Assembly (NCBI GenBank): GCA_020850375.1 | Contig: JADZET010000234.1 | Location: 1-7,422 of the forward strand | From: Phycisphaeraceae bacterium | GTDB lineage: Bacteria; Planctomycetota; Phycisphaerae; Phycisphaerales; Phycisphaeraceae | DNA: 7,422 bases | Direction: 5' to 3' | Shown: positions 1 through 5,115 of the stretch, piece after piece | Layout: each line of letters starts with the position of its first letter | Position numbering within the stretch: position 1 is the stretch's first letter | Notes under the pieces: generated by a model | Told to the model about the DNA's origin: nothing | The model's input: the letters and a program-made list of their open reading frames with translations, nothing else | Database searches by the model: none | Made by a program: the position numbers and the translations under genes

Positions 1-351
1 ATGGTCCACGAGGCCAACCGCGCCGTCGAGAAGCTCGACGCCCAGGGCGTCGACGCCACCGTCGTCGACCTCTACTCCCTGCCCTTCGACGAGGAGGCCA
101 TCCTCGACCTGGCCAACGCGAACACCGGCATGATCCTCACCCTCGAGGACAACTACGGCGCCGGCATCGGCAGCGCCATCGCCGACATCGCCGCGGCCGA
201 CGGCGGCGGATTCAAGGTCAAGCAGCTCCACGTCGAACGCATCCCCAAGTCCGGACGGACCCCCGACGAGGTCCTCGCCTACTGCGGCCTGGGCCTCGAC
301 CGCATCGTCCAGGAGGCGATGTCGCTCCTCGAGCTCTCGCCGGCCAACTGA
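1..351 (+). CDS. tkt: Transketolase, C-terminal domain (5' end outside the window)
   Basis: This is the last 116 residues of a transketolase, the thiamine-diphosphate enzyme that moves two-carbon ketol units between sugar phosphates in the pentose phosphate or Calvin cycle. The fragment covers the C-terminal (transketolase_C) domain, which does not hold the thiamine cofactor. Supporting segments are VVDLYSLPFD (about residues 21-30), the strand-turn MILTLEDNYGAGIGSAIAD (about 44-62) and RIPKSGRTPDEVLAYCGL (about 80-97). The ILTLEDNY/GIG core and the R-P-SG-P-E-L ending resemble animal-type transketolases (human TKT has ILTVEDHY and RVPRSGKPAELL) more than the E. coli TktA style; this comparison is from memory. 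The ATG at position 1 is almost certainly an internal methionine, because family members have several hundred residues before this point. It could also be the C-terminal subunit of a split transketolase. The stop is TGA at 349-351. The next gene, on the same strand, starts 119 nt later. Confidence 0.85.
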   Translation: MVHEANRAVEKLDAQGVDATVVDLYSLPFDEEAILDLANANTGMILTLEDNYGAGIGSAIADIAAADGGGFKVKQLHVERIPKSGRTPDEVLAYCGLGLDRIVQEAMSLLELSPAN

Positions 352-384
352 ACCGACCGGGCGAATGACAAGACCATTGCTTTA

Positions 385-435
385 TCCGAGCCGGACTCTG
401 CGAGTCCGGTCCGGGCACGCAGTGCCCGGCTCGGA
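385..435. repeat. 51-nt palindromic element, two hairpins inside an outer stem (REP/BIME-like candidate)
   Basis: The gap between the transketolase and ExbB-family genes holds a nearly fully paired element. Arm 1 (391-409) is CCGGACTC, loop TGC, GAGTCCGG. Arm 2 (411-429) is CCGGGCAC, loop GCA, GTGCCCGG. Both have perfect 8-bp stems. They are enclosed by a 6-bp outer stem, TCCGAG (385-390) with CTCGGA (430-435). Only the two 3-nt loops and T410 are unpaired. Arm 2 read on the minus strand differs from arm 1 at four positions, which form two compensated base pairs (395/405 against 415/425, and 397/403 against 417/423). No T-run follows on either strand, so it is not a standard intrinsic terminator. 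The layout resembles inverted REP pairs (BIMEs), but whether it is repeated in the genome cannot be seen here. Confidence 0.7.
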
Positions 436-470
436 CGGACCAAAGGTAACACAGCACGGATGATCGAGTC

Positions 471-1136
471 ATGACCCACGCCTGGCAATCGTCCCTCGAC
501 CTGATGCACCGCGGCGGCCCGATCATGTGGCCCATCCTCGCCCTGAGCTTCGTCGGCCTGACGCTGACGTTCGAGCGCGCCTGGTTCTGGCTGCGCACCA
601 ATTCCCCCGGCCAGGTCCGAAGGCTCAGCAAGCTCACCGACGCCCTGCGAGCCGGCGACCATCCCCGCGCCGAGGCCTTCTGCGCCGACGACCGCTCAAT
701 CTACGGCCGGGCGGTCGCGTCCCTCCTGGATCACGGCGTCGCCGACGCCACCATCACCGAGGCCGTCGAGACCCAGCGCGCCCGCATCGAGCGCTTCATG
801 CCCACCCTCTCGACCATCATCACCGCCGCCCCCATGCTCGGCATCCTCGGCACCGTCACCGGCGTCATCGCCAGCTTCAACATCCTCTCGGACATGTCCA
901 CCACCGACCCTCGCGCCGTCTCCCAGGGCATCGCCGAGGCCCTGCTCACCACCGTCGCCGGCCTGGTCGTGGCCATCGTGATCCTCTTCCCCTACAACGC
1001 CTTCCGCGCCCAGATCGAACGGTCCCTCGCCCGACTCGAAATGCTCGCCGCCGCCGCCGACCACGGCCTGGGCGCGGCTTCAAAGCCCCCGACCTCACCG
1101 CCAGCCCCCCAGCCCGCGCCGCCCGCCGCCCGATAA
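471..1136 (+). CDS. MotA/TolQ/ExbB proton channel family protein
   Basis: This 221-aa inner-membrane protein belongs to the ExbB/TolQ family, which forms pentameric proton channels that pass proton-motive force to partner proteins (ExbD/TonB or TolR/TolA). Three membrane segments fit the family layout: about residues 18-38 (IMWPILALSFVGLTLTF), 114-136 (STIITAAPMLGILGTVTGVI) and 157-176 (EALLTTVAGLVVAIVILF). A cytoplasmic loop of about 75 residues lies between the first two. The family signatures are visible: P-x-LG-x-LGTVTG after P121 and the ALLTTVAGL stretch opening helix 3. The tail (about 203-221) is Pro/Ala-rich and probably disordered. The ATG at 471 is the only upstream choice because an in-frame TAA lies at 447-449; the ribosome site is weak (GGA at 458-460). 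No ExbD/TolR or TonB gene adjoins it, so the energised system cannot be named. Family assignment is firm; the exact role is unknown. Confidence 0.9.
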   Translation: MTHAWQSSLDLMHRGGPIMWPILALSFVGLTLTFERAWFWLRTNSPGQVRRLSKLTDALRAGDHPRAEAFCADDRSIYGRAVASLLDHGVADATITEAVETQRARIERFMPTLSTIITAAPMLGILGTVTGVIASFNILSDMSTTDPRAVSQGIAEALLTTVAGLVVAIVILFPYNAFRAQIERSLARLEMLAAAADHGLGAASKPPTSPPAPQPAPPAAR

Positions 1137-1168
1137 CGCTTTTTTATTAAACCACCTGAAAAAACGAC

Positions 1169-1191
1169 TTGACAGCGCTCTGGCCTGTCAA
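1169..1191. repeat. Perfect 7-bp inverted repeat (TTGACAG/CTGTCAA)
   Basis: TTGACAG at 1169-1175 is matched by CTGTCAA at 1185-1191 around a 9-nt centre. It sits 33 nt after the ExbB-family gene and about 200 nt before glgP. The spacing would suit a dimeric repressor operator or a small RNA hairpin. The left arm happens to read as a consensus -35 hexamer, but no -10 box lies 16-18 nt downstream. Its role is unknown. Confidence 0.5.
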
Positions 1192-1238
1192 GAGGGCCTG
1201 TCCCGCTGCCCGATATCAGGGGACGTGTGACCCTCTTG
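1189..1238 (+). repeat. Nested inverted repeat upstream of glgP, overlapping the previous hairpin
   Basis: CAAGAGGG (1189-1196) pairs perfectly with CCCTCTTG (1231-1238). Inside it, GTCCC (1200-1204) pairs with GGGAC (1220-1224). The outer left arm shares CAA (1189-1191) with the right arm of the TTGACAG/CTGTCAA hairpin, so both cannot form at once. If this region is transcribed, it would be a structured leader with alternative folds. Transcription is not shown by the sequence. Confidence 0.45.
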
Positions 1239-1327
1239 CCTCTTGTCATCGGTCGGCAGGAGGAAGATTTTTTTGTGCCCGGCGCGTCGGATCGAGGGTA
1301 CACTTTTTGCTTATCGGACGCTGGGCA

Positions 1328-1348
1328 GGGCGTCAGCGCCCCTTTTTT
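1328..1348 (+). terminator. Terminator-like hairpin with T-run, upstream of glgP
   Basis: GGGCG (1328-1332), loop TCAG, CGCCC (1337-1341) is followed one base later by six T residues (1343-1348). The stem is only 5 bp but all G/C, and the T-run is good. It lies 43 nt before the glgP start, about 190 nt after the ExbB-family stop. It may end read-through from the upstream gene, or act as an attenuator inside the glgP leader. A single short stem makes this a moderate call. Confidence 0.45.
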
Positions 1349-1366
1349 GGACAGCTCCGCCTGTCC
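1349..1366 (+). repeat. GGACAG/CTGTCC hairpin in the glgP leader
   Basis: GGACAG (1349-1354), loop CTCCGC, CTGTCC (1361-1366) forms a perfect 6-bp stem directly after the T-run at 1343-1348. It ends 13 nt before the AAGGA ribosome site of glgP. Its GACAG and CTGTC arms repeat the core of the inverted repeat at 1169-1191. It could be a protein-binding site or an RNA hairpin near the start of translation. Confidence 0.4.
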
Positions 1367-1379
1367 GCCACCCTTGACT

Positions 1380-1384
1380 AAGGA
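1380..1384 (+). promoter_or_regulatory. Ribosome binding site of glgP
   Basis: AAGGA lies 6 nt before the ATG at 1391 and 9 nt before a second ATG at 1394, so either start could be used. It is the clearest Shine-Dalgarno site on the plus strand and supports the glgP start given here. Confidence 0.7.
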
Positions 1385-1390
1385 AAGTCA

Positions 1391-4021
1391 ATGATGATTG
1401 GCCCCGATCTCGCCCGCGTCTTTACCTTCGAAGTCACTCCCTCCCTGCCCGAGCCGCTCCGGCCGCTCCAGGACATCGCCTACAACCTCTGGTGGTCCTG
1501 GCACCCCGAGGCGATCGAGTTGTTCGTCCGCATCGACCGCGAGCTCTGGCAGAAGTGCAACCACAACCCCGTGGCCATGCTCGGCAACTGCCCCCAGGCC
1601 ACCCTCGACGCCTTGGCCAAGGACGAGGGCTTCCTCACCGCCCTCGGCCGCGTCCAGAGCAACCTCGCCAGACATCACGAACGCAAGCCCTGGCACGCCC
1701 GCAAGGGTGAGGACTTGACGAATTTCACCGTCGCCTACTTCTGCGCCGAGTTCGGCCTGACCGAGTGCCTCCAGATCTACTCCGGCGGCCTCGGCTGCCT
1801 CGCCGGCGACCACCTCAAGAGCGCTACCGAGCTCGGACTGCCCCTCGTCGGCGTCGGCCTGCTCTACCGCCACGGCTACTTCCAGCAGTACCTCAACGCC
1901 GACGGCTGGCAGCAGGAGTATTACCCCGACCTCGACTTCGCCAACCTCCCCGTCAACCCCGTACTGGGCGCCGACGGCCAGCAGGTCACCGTCAAGGTCC
2001 AGATGCCCGGCCGTGAGGTCAACATCGCCGTCTGGCGCGTCAACGTCGGCCGCAATCCCCTCTACCTCCTTGACACCAACCTCATGGAGAACGACCCCGC
2101 CGACCGCGGCATCACCGGCCACCTCTACGGCGGCGACATGGAGCTCCGCATCAAGCAGGAGATCGTCCTGGGCATCGGCGGCATGCGCGCCCTCGCCGCC
2201 ATGGGCATCGAACCCGACGTCTGCCACATGAACGAGGGACACTCCGCCTTCCTCGCCCTCGAACGCATCCGCAAGCTCATCGAGAAGCACGGCGTCACCT
2301 TCGACGAGGCCCGCCAGGCCGCCGCCGCCGGACACGTCTTCACCACCCACACACCCGTCCCCGCCGGCATCGACCGCTTCCCCCCCGAGATGATCACCCG
2401 CTACTTCAGGGACTACCACCCCTCGCTCAAGCTCGACCTCGAGGGCCTGCTGGCCCTGGGCCGCGAGAACGTCTACGCCAAGAACGAGTTCTTCTCCATG
2501 GCCGTCCTGGCCATCCGCACCAGCGATTGGGCCAACGGCGTCAGCAAGCTCCACGGCGTCGTCTCCCGCGGCATGTGGCAGGGCATCTGGCCCGGTGTGC
2601 CCAAGGACGAGGTCCCCATCAAGCACGTCACCAATGGCTGCCACGCCCGCAGCTGGCTCTCGAGCGACCTGATCTCCCTGCTCGACCGCTACCTCGGCGC
2701 ACGCTGGCAGGACAACCCCTCCGACCACCAGGTCTGGCAGGCCATCAACGAGGTCCCCGACGAGGAGCTCTGGCGCGTCCACGAACGCCGCCGCCAGCGC
2801 CTGATCGTCTGGGCCCGCCGCCACCTGATCAAGAGCCTGATCGCACGCGGCACCGACCCCGAGCAGGCCCGCGACGCCGCCGAGGCCCTGACCCCCAACG
2901 CCCTGACCATCGGCTTCGCTCGCCGCTTCGCCACCTACAAGCGCGGCAACCTCTTCTTCCGCGACCGCGACCGCCTGCTCAAGCTGCTCTCCGACCCGGA
3001 CCGGCCGCTCCAGTTCCTCATCGCCGGCAAGGCCCACCCCGCCGACGGCGGCGGCAAGGACCTGATCCGCCAGATCGTCCACTTTGCCCGTGAATCCGGA
3101 TCGCAGCACAAGGTCGTCTTCCTCGAAAACTACGACATCATGATGGCCCGCTACCTCGTCCAGGGCTGCGACGTCTGGCTGAACAACCCCCGGCGCGGCA
3201 TGGAGGCCTCGGGCACCAGCGGCATGAAGGCCGCCATCAACGGCGTCCTGAACTGCTCGATCCTCGACGGCTGGTGGGACGAGGCCTACGACGCCGGCGA
3301 CATCGGCTGGTCCATCGGTCGCGGCGAGGAATACGCCAACCCCGACGTGGCCGACGACATCGAGAGCCGCAGCCTCTACGACATCCTCGAGAAGCAGATC
3401 GTCCCGACCTTCTACGACCGCGACGACGCCGGCCTGCCCCACAAGTGGGTCGCCAAGATGAAACGCTGCATCTCCGTCCTCGCCCCCTTCTTCAACACCA
3501 ACCGCATGGTCCAGGAGTACGCCGAGAAGCTCTACTTCCCCTCCCTGCGCCGCTCGCGGATGCTCACGGCCAACAAGATCGAGAAGGGCGTCGTCCTTGC
3601 CCACCAGAAGGACCGCCTCCGGGCCCTCTGGGGCGGGCTCGAGGTCCAGTCCGTCGAGGCCGCCACGGACAAGGTCCTGGGCGTCCGCGACAAGCTGGCC
3701 ATCGGCGCCAACGTCAAGCTCGGCGAGCTCACCCCCGCCGAGGTCCGCGTCCAGCTCTACCTGGGCAAGGTCAACAACGACGGCCAGATCATCGACGGCC
3801 AGGTCATCGACCTCGCCCACGAGAAGGAGCTCGGCGGCGGCGTGCACCGCTTCACCGCCTCGATCACCCCCTCGACCAGCGGCCGCCACGGCTTCGCCGT
3901 CCGCATCATCCCCGGCGGCGACATCTTCCAGAACATCGTCGAGCCAGGCCTGATCTTCTGGGACAACGTCAAGACGCGCAAGCCCACGACGGTGCGCGTC
4001 GCCACCGGCAGCGCCGCCTAA
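1391..4021 (+). CDS. glgP: Alpha-glucan (glycogen/maltodextrin) phosphorylase, GT35, DUF3417 type
   Basis: This 876-aa cytoplasmic enzyme should cleave alpha-1,4-glucans with phosphate, releasing glucose-1-phosphate. An N-terminal DUF3417 domain (about residues 14-105; LPEPLRPLQDIAYNLWWSW) marks the bacterial/archaeal phosphorylase branch (TIGR02094-like) rather than the muscle or E. coli MalP branch. The phosphorylase body follows: AYFCAEFGL (115-123), GLGCLAGDH (133-141), NEGHSAFLALERI (281-293), HVFTTHTPVPAGIDRF (315-330), HVTNGCHARSW (412-422), FARRFATYKR (509-518) and IAGKAHPADG (544-553). EASGTSGMK (605-613) is the cofactor site; K613 matches the lysine that forms the Schiff base with pyridoxal phosphate. 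R512 and K517 correspond to the phosphate-site R569 and K574 of muscle phosphorylase. The length is normal for the group and no key residue is missing. It is flanked by a structured 254-nt leader region and a strong terminator. Which glucan it prefers cannot be read from the sequence. Confidence 0.95.
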   Translation: MMIGPDLARVFTFEVTPSLPEPLRPLQDIAYNLWWSWHPEAIELFVRIDRELWQKCNHNPVAMLGNCPQATLDALAKDEGFLTALGRVQSNLARHHERKPWHARKGEDLTNFTVAYFCAEFGLTECLQIYSGGLGCLAGDHLKSATELGLPLVGVGLLYRHGYFQQYLNADGWQQEYYPDLDFANLPVNPVLGADGQQVTVKVQMPGREVNIAVWRVNVGRNPLYLLDTNLMENDPADRGITGHLYGGDMELRIKQEIVLGIGGMRALAAMGIEPDVCHMNEGHSAFLALERIRKLIEKHGVTFDEARQAAAAGHVFTTHTPVPAGIDRFPPEMITRYFRDYHPSLKLDLEGLLALGRENVYAKNEFFSMAVLAIRTSDWANGVSKLHGVVSRGMWQGIWPGVPKDEVPIKHVTNGCHARSWLSSDLISLLDRYLGARWQDNPSDHQVWQAINEVPDEELWRVHERRRQRLIVWARRHLIKSLIARGTDPEQARDAAEALTPNALTIGFARRFATYKRGNLFFRDRDRLLKLLSDPDRPLQFLIAGKAHPADGGGKDLIRQIVHFARESGSQHKVVFLENYDIMMARYLVQGCDVWLNNPRRGMEASGTSGMKAAINGVLNCSILDGWWDEAYDAGDIGWSIGRGEEYANPDVADDIESRSLYDILEKQIVPTFYDRDDAGLPHKWVAKMKRCISVLAPFFNTNRMVQEYAEKLYFPSLRRSRMLTANKIEKGVVLAHQKDRLRALWGGLEVQSVEAATDKVLGVRDKLAIGANVKLGELTPAEVRVQLYLGKVNNDGQIIDGQVIDLAHEKELGGGVHRFTASITPSTSGRHGFAVRIIPGGDIFQNIVEPGLIFWDNVKTRKPTTVRVATGSAA

Positions 4022-4051
4022 GCGGCCTGACGCGACAACCCACAAAAAAAC

Positions 4052-4082
4052 AAGCCCAGGCATGGCGATGCCTGGGCTTTTT
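4052..4082. terminator. Bidirectional intrinsic terminator between glgP and fmdB
   Basis: AAGCCCAGGCAT (4052-4063), loop GGCG, ATGCCTGGGCTT (4068-4079) forms a perfect 12-bp stem. On the plus strand it runs into TTTTT (4078-4082), 30 nt after the glgP stop. On the minus strand the A-run at 4044-4050 becomes a U-run after the same stem, 36 nt beyond the fmdB stop. One element can thus end both convergent transcripts. Confidence 0.92.
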
Positions 4083-4115
4083 ACTTGGTGACGCGCTTGC
4101 TGTTATCACCCACCC

Positions 4116-4469
4116 TCACGCCCCCGACCCCTTCGCCTTACCACTCTTCTTCCCCCCCTCGGCCTTGCTCGCGGGCTTGGCCTCCGCCGCCGGCTTGGTC
4201 TCGGCCTTGCCCTCGCCGGCCGGCTTCTCCGCCGGCTTGCTCTCGCCCGAGGACGAATCCTTCTTCGCCGCCTCCTTGTAGCTGTCCGAGCGATAGTCCG
4301 TCTGATAGAACCCCGACCCCTTGAAGATGATCCCCGCCCCGGTCCCGATCAGCCGGCGCAGCTTCGCCTTCTTGCACGACGGGCACTTGCGCAGCGACGC
4401 CGCCGTGATCGACTGGAACTCCTCGAACTCGTGCCCGCAGGCCTCGCAGCGATATTCGTAAGTGGGCAT
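4116..4469 (-). CDS. FmdB family zinc-ribbon protein with Lys/Ala/Glu-rich tail
   Basis: This 117-aa protein begins with the typical FmdB/CxxC-CxxC 'putative regulatory protein' zinc ribbon: MPTYEYRCEACGHEFEEF, with Cys8/Cys11 and Cys29/Cys32 as the likely zinc ligands. GTGAGIIFKGSGFYQTDYR (42-60) is the conserved end of the domain. Residues about 65-117 are low-complexity (K, A, E, P, G, S), probably disordered and net basic near the end. The family was named after a gene of the Methylophilus amide/urea system, but its molecular role is not established; binding nucleic acid or protein is a guess from the zinc ribbon. The start is supported by GAGG at 4475-4478, 5 nt before ATG. It lies 28 nt after the grpE stop, so it is likely the last gene of a dnaJ-grpE-fmdB transcript ending at the hairpin at 4052-4079. 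Confidence 0.88.
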   Translation of the reverse strand: MPTYEYRCEACGHEFEEFQSITAASLRKCPSCKKAKLRRLIGTGAGIIFKGSGFYQTDYRSDSYKEAAKKDSSSGESKPAEKPAGEGKAETKPAAEAKPASKAEGGKKSGKAKGSGA

Positions 4470-4497
4470 GACGGCCTCGTGGTGGTGAGTAGGGGGG

Positions 4498-5076
4498 TTA
4501 AGGTGCGACGCTGACCTTGGCCGGCCGGACGACCTTGGACCCCAGCGTGTAGCCCGGCTGAAACTGCGCCACGACGTGGTCCGTCTCGATCCCCTCGGCC
4601 GGCTGACGCAGCATCGCCTCGTGCACGGCCGGATCGAAGGGGTCGCCGGGCCTGGCCTCGACCTTCTTCACGCCGTAGACCTCGAGCAGCTTGAGCAGCT
4701 CCTGGTCGACGATCCGCAGCCCGTCGAGGATCGACTGCGGCGTCGATTTCTCGGGGTCCACCGCCAGCGCCCGATCAAAATGGTCCAGCACATCCACCAA
4801 CTTGCGGGCGATCTCCAGCAGTTGCTGCTCCCGGGCGACGGCGACGTTCTGCTCGGACCGCCGGGCGTAGTTCTGGTAGTCCGCCATCGTCCGCAGCAGC
4901 TTGCTCTGCAGCTCAGCCTTCTCAGCCTCGAGGACCTGGAGCTTCTGCTGCACGCCCGACTCGCCCGTTGGGGAAGCCATCGCCTCCTCCTCCATGCCGG
5001 GGGATGTCTGGCCGGTCAGGTCGATCTCGCCGGGAACGTGCTCGTTCCTCGGGTTGTCTTCGCTGCGTGATGCCAT
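4498..5076 (-). CDS. grpE: GrpE, nucleotide exchange factor of Hsp70
   Basis: GrpE is the cytoplasmic dimer that releases ADP from DnaK and so resets the Hsp70 cycle. From the ATG at 5076 the protein has 192 residues, normal for the family. A polar, acidic N-terminal arm (1-40) is followed by a long coiled-coil helix (about 41-105), with DYQNYARRSEQ (67-77) and LDHFDRAL (97-104) as recognisable family blocks. A C-terminal beta-domain carries GDPFDPAVHEAM (144-155) and PGYTLGSKVVRPAKVSV (174-190). An in-frame ATG at 5100 would add 8 residues (MTRARTLI), but it has no well-spaced ribosome site, whereas GAGGA sits 8 nt before the ATG at 5076. The gene lies 39 nt after dnaJ (15 nt if the longer start is used) and 28 nt before the FmdB gene. 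dnaK, its usual neighbour, is absent. Confidence 0.94.
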   Translation of the reverse strand: MASRSEDNPRNEHVPGEIDLTGQTSPGMEEEAMASPTGESGVQQKLQVLEAEKAELQSKLLRTMADYQNYARRSEQNVAVAREQQLLEIARKLVDVLDHFDRALAVDPEKSTPQSILDGLRIVDQELLKLLEVYGVKKVEARPGDPFDPAVHEAMLRQPAEGIETDHVVAQFQPGYTLGSKVVRPAKVSVAP

Positions 5077-5084
5077 GATCAAAG

Positions 5085-5089
5085 TCCTC
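5085..5089 (-). promoter_or_regulatory. Ribosome binding site deciding the grpE start
   Basis: Read on the minus strand, GAGGA precedes the ATG at 5076 with an 8-nt spacer (CTTTGATC). The alternative ATG at 5100 has only an AGG directly touching the start codon, which is too close. This favours the 192-aa GrpE. Confidence 0.6.
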
Positions 5090-5115
5090 GCACGGGTCAT
5101 CCTGCCACGCCGGCG

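Noticed and set aside
385..435. The palindromic element as the intrinsic terminator of the transketolase gene
   Set aside because: The stems are strong, but no T-run follows on the plus strand and none precedes on the minus strand. It might still act as a Rho-independent-like barrier, but not of the canonical kind.
385..435. A tRNA or tRNA-like cloverleaf
   Set aside because: It has only two internal arms with 3-nt loops and a 6-bp outer stem; there is no anticodon-size loop, T-loop motif or CCA context.
1137..1168. Inverted CGC-T6 / A6-CG pair just after the ExbB-family gene as its terminator
   Set aside because: The stem would be mostly A-T with a bulged C and a 13-nt loop, too weak, with no T-run after it.
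1169..1174. TTGACA as a -35 promoter box
   Set aside because: No -10-like hexamer lies 16-18 nt downstream (the stretch there is GAGGGC), and the hexamer is explained as an arm of the inverted repeat.
1299..1304. TACACT as a -10 box for glgP
   Set aside because: A plausible hexamer, but the only TTG-type box upstream (TTGTGC at 1273-1278) is 20 nt away and poor, so I do not list a promoter.
1169..1381. A 70-codon open frame in the glgP upstream gap
   Set aside because: It starts at a TTG inside the inverted repeat, has no ribosome site, matches no family, and runs through the terminator-like hairpin and T-run.
1388..4063. A very long open frame (about 890 codons) on the minus strand, antisense to glgP
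   Set aside because: Its product is a low-complexity Val/Asp/Gly/Ala/Leu protein with no recognisable domain, as expected from reading C-ending codons backwards. The plus-strand frame encodes a complete, motif-rich phosphorylase.
3274..4281. A plus-strand open frame overlapping the end of glgP and all of the glgP/fmdB gap
   Set aside because: Its product is Arg/Pro-rich frame-shifted nonsense and it crosses the strong terminator hairpin at 4052-4082.
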